Source of the DNA: Drosophila persimilis
Taxonomy: Eukaryota > Arthropoda > Insecta > Diptera > Drosophilidae
NCBI RefSeq assembly: GCF_003286085.1
Contig: NW_020825288.1
Location: 3,038,001-3,102,000 of the forward strand
Direction of reading: 5' to 3'
DNA length: 64,000 bases
Below, in pieces: positions 1-13,000 of the stretch (positions are counted from its first letter, which is position 1; each line of letters opens with the position of its first letter). Position numbers and translations under genes: made by a program. The notes under the pieces are model-generated. The model saw only the letters and a list, made by a program, of their open reading frames with translations, did not search any database and was not told where the DNA came from.

Positions 1-719
1 TTTTGGCTATGGTTTCTTTGGTCTACGTGCGTCATGACTTTCCAAATACAAAACGCCAACGATAAAACCAAAATTTATGCCTGCGATAAGGCAGCCAGCT
101 TTGTATTCTTTGATAAAACTATTAGGAAATATACACAAATGTGTATATCGATATAGAAACTATAGAAATTTGACTTTAATATGGATCTGCTTAGCATAAA
201 TGTGCGTTGGCCAAAATATAAAATAAGAAATAAAGTAAAAACCTAGACAGCGGACCTGACAACGAACAAAAGTTGCACTTACCGGTTTGATATCTGAAGC
301 CTGAAGTTGTCGGAAAGTTTATCCAATTTTAACAGCCTAATAAATCCACATAAATATGTACAAGGGAGGAGCTGAGGGTATGGCTATATAGTATATGAAT
401 GCGTTGTTGAATTTTCGGGCCACACAAAGAGATTTTCAGATTTTTAGATTTTCGAATTTTCAGAGATTTTCGTTAGTTATTTTCCCACAGCCGCGACTCA
501 GAGTCAGCCTCAGCCCATTATGGCCATTATTTATGGCCACCAATTGTTGGGCAAATCGGAGACACACTCACAGACCGACACTCTCTCGCACACATATCAT
601 ATCATGTCGGATCACCTTATCGGACGAGGCATAATTCTTGGGCTGCATTCATAAATTTGCTCGGCACTATTTCATTTGCATTTGACGGCCCCAAGATATT
701 CTGCGACTGAAACTAATTT
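1..719. other. Non-coding, A+T-rich, no gene seen
   Basis: Short open frames here have no coding character. The only item worth recording is an 18-base interval (283-300, minus strand) lying exactly between a plausible 3' splice site ending in CTTCAG and a consensus GTAAGT donor; translated in one frame it gives ASDIKP. This could be a microexon or chance. Confidence 0.6.
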
Positions 720-1290
720 GGCGCACTAGGGCGGCGGTTAATTAAAAACCTTGCTCCGTATCGCAGACTGTGTCGGAGTCGGGTTTGGAGTCGGAGACGA
801 CGACTTCCGTTCGCGGACGACTTCCGTTTGACGGGGTGGGCGACAGGAATCGCGACGATAGACAGAGCGAAAACGTTGGAAATTTCTGACGTTAGACCGA
901 CGGCAAATGAACTTTTACGGAAGTCGGGGCCGATACTCGTGTAGAATACAGAGAAGAAACGCTCCGCTCGCAGCTCTGAAACGCACGCAACGCTCAAACA
1001 CTTGAGACTGAACTGAACTGAACCAAATCTCGCTCTTGGCCTGGCCAGCATGTCCAAGAAGTTGCTGGCCAACAGCGGCGGCATCGGCATCGGCAGCAGC
1101 GGCCGCCGAAACGCCGGCGTCGACAGCAGCGTCTGAGACTGAGGCTGAGAGCGTGACGACAACGCCGGCAGAGGCAGAAGCAGAAGCAGAGATTTCGACT
1201 TTTTGTTGCTTTGATTTCGGTTTATTTTTGGTTTTTGTTAATACTATTTTGTTTGTTTGTGGCTATCGGGGAAGCGGTAAATGATAATAA
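720..1290 (+). promoter_or_regulatory. GC-rich, leader-like island (candidate promoter/5' exon)
   Basis: This stretch differs sharply from its A+T-rich flanks. It is GC- and CpG-rich, has a short imperfect direct repeat of CGACTTCCGTT near 800-825, and reads like a Drosophila 5' leader, with purine-rich GAACTGAACTGAACC and GCAGAAGCAGAAGCAGAG runs. It contains the 28-codon open frame at 1050-1136 and a weak donor-like AGCGGTAAAT near 1274. No TATA box or convincing initiator was found. A transcription start on either strand is possible. Confidence 0.3.
1050..1136 (+). CDS. Small ORF of 28 codons in leader-like island (uORF or nothing)
   Basis: The frame opens at an ATG in the context CCAGCATG and encodes MSKKLLANSGG followed by a Gly/Ser/Arg-rich tail, ending at TGA 1134-1136. 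It is too short for any domain. Given the leader-like composition around it, an upstream ORF in a 5' UTR is the most natural reading. A truncated first coding exon would need a donor before the TGA, and none of consensus quality is visible. I do not recognise the peptide. Confidence 0.15.
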   Translation: MSKKLLANSGGIGIGSSGRRNAGVDSSV

Positions 1291-4200
1291 AAGTTGCTGT
1301 TTTTTTGTTGTTGTTGTTGTTTTTTTGCTAACGAAAAAATCGAATCAATGAAACCATTCCGGAGCTTTGTTAAGAGTCTCGCTGGGGCTCTCTTAGCAAA
1401 TCCGATTCTGATTTATGCTCTTAATATATTTGTCAATTATCTTAACGTTCGCTGCTGCTCGAGTCTTTTGTGTGGAGGGAGGGGTTTCCTATGAAAAGCC
1501 GGGATTATTTTTAGAATTTGCATAGGCTCGCATGTAGCATTAAAACTGTCAGCATTTTTGATATGGTTTCGCCCCATAAATTGATCGGTTTACGATCATG
1601 TCATGAATGGGGGGAGATGTGCAAAAATAAGCGTGCAAGAAATATACTATACAAAAAACCCTTTTGACCCCTGTTTCAATGTTGTTTATGGGGGAAAGGC
1701 TTTCGGACACGCCCAGTCTATTGAACTTTTCCCATAAATATGCGAGATGTTTTCTCACAACAATTATGCGCCGGCTGATAATGCTGCTGTTCCATTGATA
1801 GAAACGGTCTCATTGAGGCGTTCTCATATGGCTGATCTGCTTCTCCAGCTTGTTTCTTATTTATCAAAAGCTTTTAGTCAATGATTTCGAATTTACGATT
1901 TCGATTCGCCTCAATGGGGCCCATGGAGAGCCAGTAACAACGACTTCGACTGCGTCTGGGATTGCGACGGCGACTCCGGCAGCGAATCTTTCTCTTGAAA
2001 GCCTGGGACTTGGACTCGCCCCGTAAACCGTTCATTGAGTGGCACGCCGCAACGACCTGACCCCCATAAGCGTTTCACTAATTCATGCCACTTATTAGCC
2101 ACAAGACAGCAACAACAAACGACTTGCACCTGCCTCTCGTGCTCCATTTGGAGTATTTCAACGTCAATCAATATGCATTTGAACTCCATCAATCGTTCGT
2201 TTCGTTTCGTTTGCTTTTTTTTCTGTGGGATTTGGCTCTGGCTTTGAGCATTTCTTTCGCCTCTTTCTCTTTCGATACGATTTTATGGCTTAATGCCGTT
2301 TTCTGGCCATTGAGCACTTAACGCTACATTTTCGGGGATGGGGAGGCAAGGCATTACCCCGGCTTATTGGTGTATTCTGTGGTATCTGTGGGTATCTATG
2401 ATCGTCTGCTTTGCATTTTATGGCGTCCCGTCCCACTGCGGCCCGCTCCTGCTGACTTTTCTCACATTTCTTCGCGTGAATTTCAATTTTGTTCACATTT
2501 GTCTTTATCTATGTAGGTATATATAGTTCTTTATATATTCCCCTTTTTTTTATGAATTTTTAATAATTTCTTTTTATGTTTGATTTGACACCCGAGCAGC
2601 GATGAGTGGAGTGGATCGGAGCGTTTCCAATATTAACGGTTTTTTAATTACCCCTGTGCCCCAGTGGCCGTGCCCCCAAACAAGTTCCCTGTCCAAGTCT
2701 TTTGTTCTCCACATACATGTGTCCGAACATATGTATCTCCCTGGCCATCTACCATGACAATCCAATGCTCGACTTCTGCATCTCTCTGATCTCTCGGACA
2801 TGGCGTAGAAAAGTGAAATTGAAATTGAAATGGGAAAAACGGAAAACGAGAGGGGCGGGCCGAAACAAACTCGTACATATAATAATGTAAGAAACTCTAG
2901 TAATCAGGGGAATAACAAAGGGGCCAGCAGCTCATTAACTTGCCGCTTTCGTCAACTGCCGAAATGCCCAGAAAAATGCCCACCGAGAATAGCGCCATGT
3001 CATGTGGTCGACGCAACGGTTTGGGGTCTCTCAGAGTCCCAGAGTCCAGATCGCTGGTGTTGCAGCTACCAGAGCTGCTACCTGGAAAACACTTCCCTGC
3101 CATTGCCACGGATCCCCTTTGCTACCGTCTGAGGTTTCCCCAACTCCACCTCCATCTCCAGCTCTGGTATGCAGCGCCCACTCAGCTAACGTTTATTATT
3201 TCATCTTCTTGGAGCCTGTTCACCGCCCCGTTTGACCCATTTTTTTGGACTTCTGTATGTATCTGTATCCGTGTGTGTCTATGATGTATGTGTATTCATG
3301 TATCTTTGCGATCTCAGTGTGCGTGTAGTGCCACTGTCCCCTGGTCTTATTGTTAGGTGTAACTATTAGTTGGCTACGTTTCCAGGTCAACGGGGCAATC
3401 AATCATTTTATATGGTTGGTATAGGAAATTTGTATACCCCAAGAGCCGACACCGCCCCCTCTACAATCGCATGCGGTACAGGAAAAGAAGAAGGAGAGAG
3501 ACTGGAATTTTATCTATTTTTTCTTTTTTTTTGGCACTTTACTGCCCGTGTGGCAGATTTTTGGTATTGTTAAACGAACATTTAACAGTGAAGGCGCAAA
3601 GAATGGGTTAATTTATTGTCGAATTGAATGTCGGAGTCTTAAAAGACATCTGACATATATAAGACCATAGTTATTTGAGTTGGTTAGGCCTAAAAAGAGC
3701 TTCAAAGGGTTTACGAACTTCTAGACATACGAGAAGATTGTTCAGAATTTATTGTAAACGTATTTATAGCGCAACTCCCAAAGCTCAATTGAAAACAAGT
3801 GAACAATCGAGTACGAATACGAGTATAAAAATGTATAAAAATATATTTATTTTTTGTTCCTTCCTTTCTATTTATGGCTCTTGCCATTTTTAAAATTCCT
3901 ATGAATTCCTGTTAGCAATGGCTTTATTTTCTCCGCTTTGCCGTTCGATTTCCCAGCATATTTCTACAGGAAGCGCATACCAGAGGTTTTTTTTTCTATT
4001 AAATACAAATACAAATAAAAAGCTGCACATTCACGATGCTGAATACTGAGTACTGACCGGTGGCGGTGGCTGTTATGAAAATGAGTTTACTTTTTGTTTT
4101 GTTTTTGTTGTTGTAACGAAATGAACTTTTCACCGGGGCCCCCGGATCCGAGCGGATGTGAAGAGTGTTTGGCGGAAAGTGAAAAGTGCTGCTTAAAACG

Positions 4201-4400
4201 ACTTAGTTTGCAGGTTTCGCCGTGGCATGCCATGCCTTGCCTTGCGGAAGTCACCTTACGAGAGAGTACGAGAGCCGGCCACAACAAGTTGTCTATCATG
4301 GAAAAGCAATTTCCATGCCAATGATTTATGAGCCGCTTAACCGGCCCATTACAATCTTATCTGTGGGCTATTATGTACACCGTTTGAGCTGACAAAATAT
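1291..4400. other. Non-coding, simple repeats and two motif copies
   Basis: Holds a (TTG)n/poly-T tract at about 1295-1328 and two copies of the dispersed AAGTCTTTTGT motif (weak at 1447-1475, better at 2681-2710). Open frames are all short and interrupted. I see no exon, RNA gene or intact mobile element. Confidence 0.6.
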
Positions 4401-5200
4401 ATTGTGCTCGAAATCTAAAGCTGCCTGCCACGCTAAACTTCAACTTGGATCTGAAGCGGAATCTGAAGCTGAAGCTGAAGCTGACGCTGACATGTCGCGC
4501 TTATCGCCACTAAACTATCAACAGACAGACGGACAGACACAAGACACAAGAGACAAAGCCCAAAACCCAGGCCCATACCCATACCCATACCCAGTCCCAG
4601 TCCCAGACCCAGAGCTAGAGCAAAACTGTAGCTTGTGGCAGAAACAAAGGCAGCCCAGTGTGTGGTGTGTGCACAGTGTGTCTCAATTGTTTGCCACCAC
4701 GCACGCGCGCAATTACTTAAACATGTCCAAGAGCGAGTCCAAGAGGTGAGCTGGGCCCACATTTGCCAGGTGCAAGAGTGCTTGCGAGTCTTACGAGTCG
4801 ACTCGTGCATGTGTGTCGGTGTCGGTGAGTATCACTGTGTGGGATATCTGGGGGTATCCTATGCAAATGCAAATGCAGCTCCAACTCATTGAATGACCCT
4901 CGTTAGGCCTACCTCCTCTCCTCTGCTCTGCTCTGCTCTGCCCTGCTCTGTCTCCTCCTCTCTCTCTCTGCCTTCCTTTCGTCTGTCACGCTTTGTTTGG
5001 CCTGTCAAGATGACAAGTGTTTGCTTTGCTTTTGGCCAAGTCTGTGCCTGCGCCTGGGCCTGGGCCTGCGCCTGTGCCCCGGCTTTTGGCCGGTCTTGCA
5101 GCTGGCGCTCCAGCAATGTAAACTTGACATTTGATAGCATTTTAATTAAAAAGAAGTCGAACGGAGTCACAGGAAAATTTATGACGGCGCACTAAATTTT
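4401..5200. repeat. Cluster of short tandem simple repeats
   Basis: Consecutive, differently phrased microsatellites: GAAGCT repeats around 4455-4490, CCCATA/CCCAGT repeats around 4572-4612, CTCTG repeats at about 4918-4950, and CCTGGG/CCTGCG repeats at about 5046-5080. They account for the long open frames on both strands here, which are translated repeats rather than genes. A short start-codon/donor combination (4723-4745) lies between the repeat patches. Confidence 0.7.
4723..4745 (+). CDS. Candidate first coding exon fragment (ATG followed by donor)
   Basis: An ATG in a good fly context (TTAAACATG) begins M-S-K-S-E-S-K and runs straight into AAGAG|GTGAGC, a near-consensus 5' splice site, leaving two bases of a split codon. 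Everything upstream looks untranslated and repeat-rich. No partner exon is proven. An open frame with the right phase begins after an AG near 45774, about 41 kb downstream, but its splice sites are weak. This is a splice-signal prediction only; an ATG before a chance GTGAGC is the alternative. Confidence 0.18.
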
Positions 5201-8200
5201 TTCGTTCATGTGCGTGGTATCTCTCGCTGAAAAGCCTTTTTTTTTGTTTGGAGCACTCTGATCTGTCTATAGATCTCAAAATTATATCACGCAGCGCACA
5301 GAGTGGTGTGGAGGTGGCTCACGAAGGAGGAGAGTCGGAGGAGTTGTCGGGGTGCCAGTGGCAGTGGCATGTGGGGCGTTGTCCGGGTGCAGGCGAACGC
5401 GAAACGGTGTCCGTGACCGTGTGGCGGGCCCAGCGAAATGAGGTCGAAATTATTTGCAATTTATTGAAGGCAATCACAATGCCTATGAACTATATTTCGA
5501 AGCCATAGCCACAGCCACAGCCACAGCCATTGCTTGGCCTGTGGTTGACTGTGGTCGGGTGTCGGAGCTGGTGCTGGTGCCGGATAAGGCCGAGGTTTAT
5601 TAGTTCTTCAAGCTGGTCTTTTCATTGAGCCATGAAATTCGGTTTTCTCTTCTCTCCCTACTGCCCTCTGCGGCACTCTTTCCCGCTAAAGTTAATTTTG
5701 ATGTTTACTCTTTTTTCCGCAAGATATTTTCTGCAGACCATGTTGCCAGTGCCTGTGCCTTTGCCTTTGCCTTGGCTGCTCCGAGTGTCAGAGGAGGGCG
5801 AAAGATGCATGGAGGTGTTGGATAGATTGCCAGGAATGTGGATAAAACTTAAGTGGACCAGAGATCTTTGATAGAGGATAAGTTATATATGTGTGTATCT
5901 ACATGGGTGCGCACTTATATCTATTATGGTGGTGGGCATGAATTATCAGGAGAAGTTTAGTTAGTTTTTGGAGAGTAATCATCATCCTTTATCACAAAGA
6001 TAGGTCTGTTCCTCTTGCTAGAATATTAATCACGAATCTCTATAAATATTTCTCTAAATAAGCCACATCTCTGATATTTGATAGAGTATCCAAACTTTGT
6101 GGCACCCCCCATAGCTCTTTCATTCATCACGACCCTCAGTCCATGTATCTCCATCTCCAATGATTCGGCGCTGTTTCTGTCATTTTCGTAGCTCTTTTCG
6201 AGTCGAGTTAATCTCGCTGGTAGCGGGTGGTTGATTAAAACGGAAATGTCGTGCGTTTAGCTTAATGATTTTCAACGCCTTAATTTTTGGGTCTTTACGC
6301 TTTTTGTTAGGGCCAGAAAGTTTTGCATTCCAAAGCGAATCGGCATACGAAATCCCTTCGAGGTCTGTCCATAGTCAAAGACATATCTATCTATGCAAAA
6401 GAAGATGCATCTTCGTTCTGGCTGTTGATTTGAATATCTGTAGGAGCTGGAAATCTACATAAAAGTTTTTCATGCTTTCCATGTTAAGCCGTGATCGATG
6501 GCAACACTGTTGACTCAGAAACTCAAAGAGACTCAAAGCCTGATATCTCTGGGTATCTGCTTCATCCCATAGTCAAATCCATAGCCATCTCGAACTGTAT
6601 TTTCATTTCCATTTTCAGGCCCTTTTTTGCGCAGGTGTTGGATAAATATGAAAATAGTGCAAAATCGTGCATACGATATTTGTACGTGATGCCATGCTGT
6701 GGGTGTCAGTGGAGGAGGAGGATTTCGACTGAGTTTCGGTTTCGGTTTCGGTTTGCCTACCTTTAATTTAAACCAGAAACGAACACCAGAAAAAAAGAAC
6801 AAAGGGTCTATTTTTTTTCCTCAGGGTAAGTAAGTAAAAATCTGCTGGTTGTCATTGCGAAGGGGGGGTTCCGAGGTCCCATTGAAATTGCCCAAGTTTG
6901 GCATTATCACAGCTCACACAGAGACTCATTCCAGCTCAAGATCGACGTCATTAAAAAACGTTTAAAATGAATTTTTGCGCCTTTATTAAGCCTGACATTT
7001 GAACAAAGGCTCTTGTCAGCTTTTCTGTGGCTGTTGTCTATTATTATGATTAAAATATCTCAAAGAGTGGTTTATTTTTGTTCGGCTCGATGCCGCTATT
7101 TCTCATTATCCCCCCACCACCGTTCAGCACTCCAGCACTCGGCGAGTCCCTGGCCGAAAGATCTGTTTATTTAAGTAGCCCCCTCCAGAGCGAACAGAAA
7201 TTATTGTTGATCTTTTTTAGGCCGTTTCATTGTTGTTTTTTCCCCCACTCGCACAGTGGAGGTTTCTCGAAAATCAAACTGCTCCACATACACGGCATTT
7301 AACGCATTCAATAGCGATAGCGATAGAGTCGCTTTTCATTGTTGTTTATTTTTATAAGGTCTGGGGTCCGGGACACACCTTAAACGAGCCACCGAATGCC
7401 ACCGATAGCCACTGTACAGCCACCGCCACCGCCACATCGAGACCATCGACACCACATATTCGATACTCGTAGAGCATAACCCATACCTCCAGATACAGCT
7501 CCAGCATCAGGTCTAGCGTCGGCGGCACTAGCCAAAGCTATGCCGGCATTTAAACATTTACGGTTTGTTTTAAATAAAAGCAATGACATGCCGCAAAAGT
7601 ATTAGTACGAACAACAATCAGCCTGCAGCAGCACAAAACCACAAAGGCGCAGCAACAGCAGCGTCCGATATTGGTATATCGGTATATTGGTATATTGGTA
7701 TTGGCTTGTCATTAAAATCGGTAAATAATTCACGCCATTAAGCGTGCGACGATCTGTGAGAAGCACCCCCCATTTGACATGGTCCACGCCATTAGCTGGC
7801 ACCGAATCTTGTTTCGATCTGTCCCATAATTTTCACATTTCGTTTGGCTTATTTATGGTGCAATTTCAGTTGATAATTTGCTGCCTTAAATGTGTCCACA
7901 CTCGATCTTCCGACGTCATTCCAATAAATGTAAATGTAAATGACATACATATATCAATATATATGCAGATGTAACCAAATAAACTAAGGCTCGTTTACAT
8001 ATGTTAAATTTGATTTGATTGTCATAAAGAGAAGAAACAAGCTAATTTCAGGGGGTATCTTCATCTAATCAGGTGGAAAGCTTTGATAGTCATCTGAAAC
8101 ATGAGACTGGGAAAGCTTTTAGATTCCCTAGAGAACCCTGGTTGCTGTCCTTGGCTCTAGCACACCCACGCAAATGTGGTTAGTGCAAAGAAATCCATCA

Positions 8201-9000
8201 TTTTGACATTTACGAGCGATATGCAAAGGTTTTCCCGTCTCTACAGGTTTTCCGGTTTTGCAGGGCGATTTCCCCAAATTGCTTAGATAAAGTCGTTAGG
8301 GCTCGTTAATTGAATTAGATACGAATAATTGAGTATGCATATTCATGCTCAATCAAAACCAAACTGCCCAAACATCGGACCAGTTTTGGTACGGCATTAG
8401 CTATGCAATCGCCTAAAAGCGGAAAAATATATAGTATAATTTGTTGTTTCAGATCAAATGTGGATGCTGTGGCTGTGGCTGAGCTCATTCGAAGATTCAA
8501 ATTTGGCCTGCAAGCGCTCGTAAACAAACACAAAAAATTCGAAAATTCGAAAACAACAACGAGAATGCTCGAATTTAAAATCAATTAAGACAAATTTATG
8601 CTGACATGAGACAAATCAGAGGCAACATTTTCTGCGTAGGCGATCATTAAACGAAACGAACTACAGCCCAGGAAGGGGGTTAAGATTCGGGTGCTGTAAC
8701 CAAAGGCTATTGGCCAGCACTGCCGTTTTTGGTAGTAGCCCATTGTCAGGGCCCCCCAAAAACAAATCATTAGGTGATGTAGTTTTTCGGCTGCCAGTCT
8801 TTCGGTTTGGTTCGGTTCGGTTCGGTTCTCTCTGATTTATGCGACAACAGCACGCGATATAGAACAGCTCCTAAACTATCGATGGATAGTGCCGGAGACG
8901 GAGTCGAGGCCCACCTACGGTGCGATGAATAACAATTAGTGGCATAAATCAATGACAATCGCCCATCGACAACGGAGTGTGTGTGTCTGTAAAGGCAAAC
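5201..9000. other. Non-coding, intron-like
   Basis: Contains an (AGCCAC)n tract at about 5506-5529, a T-tract/CAG/GTAAGT composite at 6811-6831, GGTATATT repeats at about 7670-7700, GGTTC pentamers at about 8807-8828 and one TACTCGTA at about 7462. No open frame has sustained coding character on either strand. Confidence 0.6.
6811..6831 (+). promoter_or_regulatory. Composite 3'/5' splice-site (recursive-splice-like) motif
   Basis: Ten pyrimidines followed by TCAG, one extra G, and GTAAGT form a 3' splice site fused to a 5' splice site. Fly ratchet points have CAG immediately joined to GTAAGT; the extra G makes this imperfect, since a regenerated donor would retain one base. In a long + strand intron it could act as a recursive site or decoy microexon. 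Confidence 0.25.
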
Positions 9001-12000
9001 AGGCGCATAAATAACGATACATTCGTTGAAGTGACCAATGGTAGGCACCCATTGGGATGGATACATTGGTAAGATAGCTCCCGGCCCCGGCTCCGGCCCA
9101 GACCCAGACAGAGCCAGAGAGCCAGCGAGCCAGCAGTTCACTTGCCATCTTGTCTCGGGGGCTCTAATTGCTTCGCGTCAATGTTTATCCAACTGTGGGT
9201 GTTCCGATCCACACGCACTCCGTCTCTTGTTGACCGCCATACGAGACTTTTTTTGTTTGCTTATTCTAATGAACCCATATACTCGTACTCGGGCGAGTAG
9301 TGGAGAGGAGGGTGTACCATACGAACATCTTTTTGGAGAGAGAGATCGAGAAAATTGCGATAGTCGCAAATGATGTCATGTTGGTCATGTAACTCAATTT
9401 CAATTTACATGATCGATGCTCTCATGCCAACAGGCAGCTGTGAGAAAAATTGATTGCATTAAAAGATACACTCTCCGAAAGGGGTACGGTTTGTGGGCAG
9501 AAGGTGCTGGGGGCTAAATGTGTAACTGTGCAGGCGTTCGATTTTAATCGCTTCATTTAAAATGCCGCTCGATACGCATCAGTCGGCTCCTGCAGTCCAG
9601 GTCCAGCTCCAGCTCCAGAGACAGAGACAGAGAAGTGGCAGTGGCAGCCTCCATCCGCCGCATTGCGTGCCACTTGCTGCGATCTCGTTTTGACCAAAAG
9701 AGCACTAAAAAGCCAAGAGCGCTTGTGGCCCAAAACGAAACACAAATGGCCGCCGTTTGGCCGTTTGGCAGCCAACTGCCACTGCTGCAAGTGCAACGCA
9801 ACTGGAGCTGCCACTGCTGCAAGAGCTTCAAGTCAGTGCTGCAGATTGGCTGGCCATTTTCTTGCAGAGTGAAAAAATCAAACGAAATTTTAATTAAATT
9901 GTTTGCCTCACTTGGCGATACGGGCCATACGGCTGCTGGCAGAAAAATGTTTTCAATTTTAATTAAATTGCCCCAGCACATACTCGCACACTTAGCATAT
10001 GCATTGGATAAATCTTCCCCGAGTCATAAATACCAATATACTCGTACACTTCCTCTTTCTCCCTGGGCACACACGTGTGCCGTAAATCAAATTACCTAAT
10101 GATGCATTTAGCGCATGAAATATGCCAATCCACACGGCCCGGCCGGGTCACTAACTGCCGCTAATTTACGGGCCCAGCCGTGCATGGCCTATCAAAGTCA
10201 AGGTGGGTATTAAAAGCTGGGGGAACACTCGCACTCGTACGGCAACTTCTGCCTCCTCCTCTGCTGTTGGTGCCGCTGCTCGGCACTTGCATTTACATGC
10301 GCATTTAGTAATTCTCACAGCCGGCAACACACACAAAGATACACAGATGTACAGACGTCTCGTAAAAGATAGAAGACATTCAGCTCGGAAATCAGAAATC
10401 AACACCCATACAAGCGCACATATCATACTAATGATGCGAAATGACTTTAACGGCTTTTCTTCTGTGGTATGGGATCAAAATTATAGGTATATTAGGCTGG
10501 GTGGGAGCTCTCAGGAAACTGGGTTCACTATAGTTGGTTCTAACATCAAAACGATACATTTATCTTCTGTTTATATTAATTAAATTCACTTTACTATACA
10601 TCTTCTTTGATTAATTGGTGTGTGTCTCGTGCCCTCCAGGGTATCATTCTAGTCGCACCTATGACGCCTTTATGATTCACGCTAGCTGTGCTAACAACTA
10701 CAACAAGGCCAACAATGACAGGCAATGGTATGTGCCATGGTATGGGTATCAATGGTCTTCGGGGTCCGTATTGGCGAGGAGGCAACAGAGTCAAGCGGCA
10801 AGAGGCTAGAGGAAGGTGATGATCAATGGCCAACTGGTTCTTTGCTCTCTCCCGCAATTGCAGACGGCAAAATGCAGACATCGTCGCTTTTTTCTATGAA
10901 ATAAAGGTCAAATGAGCCAACAAGACAGCCGACAGCCACAGCCACAACAACAACCACAACAACAGCAATGGCAACAGCAACAAGTGTTTTTTTTTTGCAG
11001 ACTGCATTGCATCTGGTGCTGGCTGTGGAAGTGAAGATTTATGGTATAAAGATTCTCAAGTGTTTTTACAGCTTAGTATTTCTGCGGCTTTGGCCTGACA
11101 TTTGTTCAACTTATTTTGGTATTTTCAAGCGATTTTACCACTTTAATTACGTGTGTAAAATGTTTCTTCTTAATTAAGCCGTAAGTGGGGGGAACTCTTT
11201 GAACTTTATCAGCCGCAAAATCGAAATATTTATAGCGCCAATTGGTTGGTATCGCTCTGCCCAATCATTCGATGGCAGAGATACGGGCGGAACACACCCA
11301 AAAGAAAGTTGGATCCCCATTCATTTCCGCTGGCACAGCACATTCCATTTCTAAAACTTCATTCACATAAACCCTGGGCAGAAGGGGAGTCTTAATTCGA
11401 ATCGTTTAACAACGGAAGCATTGGGTTGCCACTCGGGGATAAACGAGCGCGAAATCTCTTCTGCTCCACTTAAGATACACAGACAACAAAACCAACAACA
11501 CAAAATTAATCAAAACAAACAATAAAGAAATGGCCAAAAGCAAACAAAAAAAAAGTGCCGACCAAGAAATTGGGTCCACGCAGAGGGGCACAGCCATATA
11601 TTTTCTGTATTTGCCTTTGGGCACAATTCCACAATTTGAATGATTCAAAGAGGAGCAGCTAGCTCTATGTATATATATAGTCGACAGATTCATATTGATT
11701 GTATTTTGTGCTTTGTAATTTACAAAGAAGGGGGCAGGAGACGGAGGCGGTTGCGCCACAAAGGGGTGGCCCAGAAAGTAGAACAAACCATTGAACCCGC
11801 ATAAGGCCGGAGGAATAAAGAAACCGAAACAAATATTCAGCTATGAAAAGGCCAATTAATATGAAACTCGTTTCAATGGAATGCCGGGGCCTTATTACAC
11901 TTATTTCTATATTTTCTGTAGTTTCTGTTTCTCTGTTTCTTTTTCTATTTCTTCGTCTGCTTTTGTTTTTGCACTTGAACATTACTCATACGCACGGTTA

Positions 12001-13000
12001 GCCGGGTTAAACATTTTTGCGGGGCAGTGTCACGCCCCAAACCGCATACACACTGGCCCCAAAGAGCCAATATTTACGCTTCGCTCTTGTCGTGGGTTAT
12101 GGTCAGGTAGCCGTAGTTGCTGCCACCGCGTAGCCGCAGCTTCAAAATGCCACACGTTACGCATACGCCATGTAGGCCCAGCATTAGGTGTGTGTGTGTG
12201 TGTGTATTTTGTCGTGGTCGTGATTGATATGCGTTCGCATAATATGATCGATCTCTTTTCTTCATCATCAATTACACTTTGTCTAGCTTTTGGCCCGCGT
12301 CGAGCCTCATTGTCCGCTGGCTGGCCATTGGCCGTTGTTGGTTTTATAATCATTTTTTTTCCATTTTTAATAATAGCTCGTGTTGTCTTAGCCGTTTTTT
12401 TGCTTTTGTTGGCATTTGTGGGTTAACTGCATATTAGTCGCTGTTGGCTTTTGGCCACACACAGACCCCAGACCCCAGACTCCAGATACAGGACTGGTCA
12501 TGTGATTAGACGGAGCTTCTGGTGAATCATTAGTAGTTGCGACTCGGCTGCCCAAGAAAATCAGAAAATTACTAGACCTGGGCACCCGTCTAGACTCTTG
12601 TCTGATTATGCAAATGGCATAAATGGTTTTCATACGAAATATTTCAATCAAAATGCAGATCCCCGAAACCCTCGGGGAGCGGGGAACCGCCTTTAAAAAG
12701 CTCGTTTTCGTTTCGTTTTTGTCAAAAAGCTGTCAGGGAAATTTGCATAAATGATAACTTTATCGAACTGAGCCAATGAATCGGCGGAGAGTTGACTTCG
12801 CTATAGACAAGAGGGCGTGGCCAGTGAGCCAGTGAGTGACTGGCGTACGTGTGGTGCGTGTCGACTGCGTGTATCTCTGGCCGTCCCGCTCTGGCTCTGG
12901 GCTCAATAAAAATTAACATGTCACCTGGGGACAAATGGAGACTGAGAGGCTATAGCCTCGACTGGCCATAGCTGAGGCGTGGCATCAATGTGGCATGTAA
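9001..13000. other. Non-coding, intron/intergenic
   Basis: TACTCGTA occurs at about 9283 and 10027, a (TG)n tract at about 12186-12206, and many T-rich runs. The longest open frame (about 11881-12426, plus strand) is composed of T-rich low-complexity sequence and has no recognisable domain. Nothing else is supportable. Confidence 0.6.
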
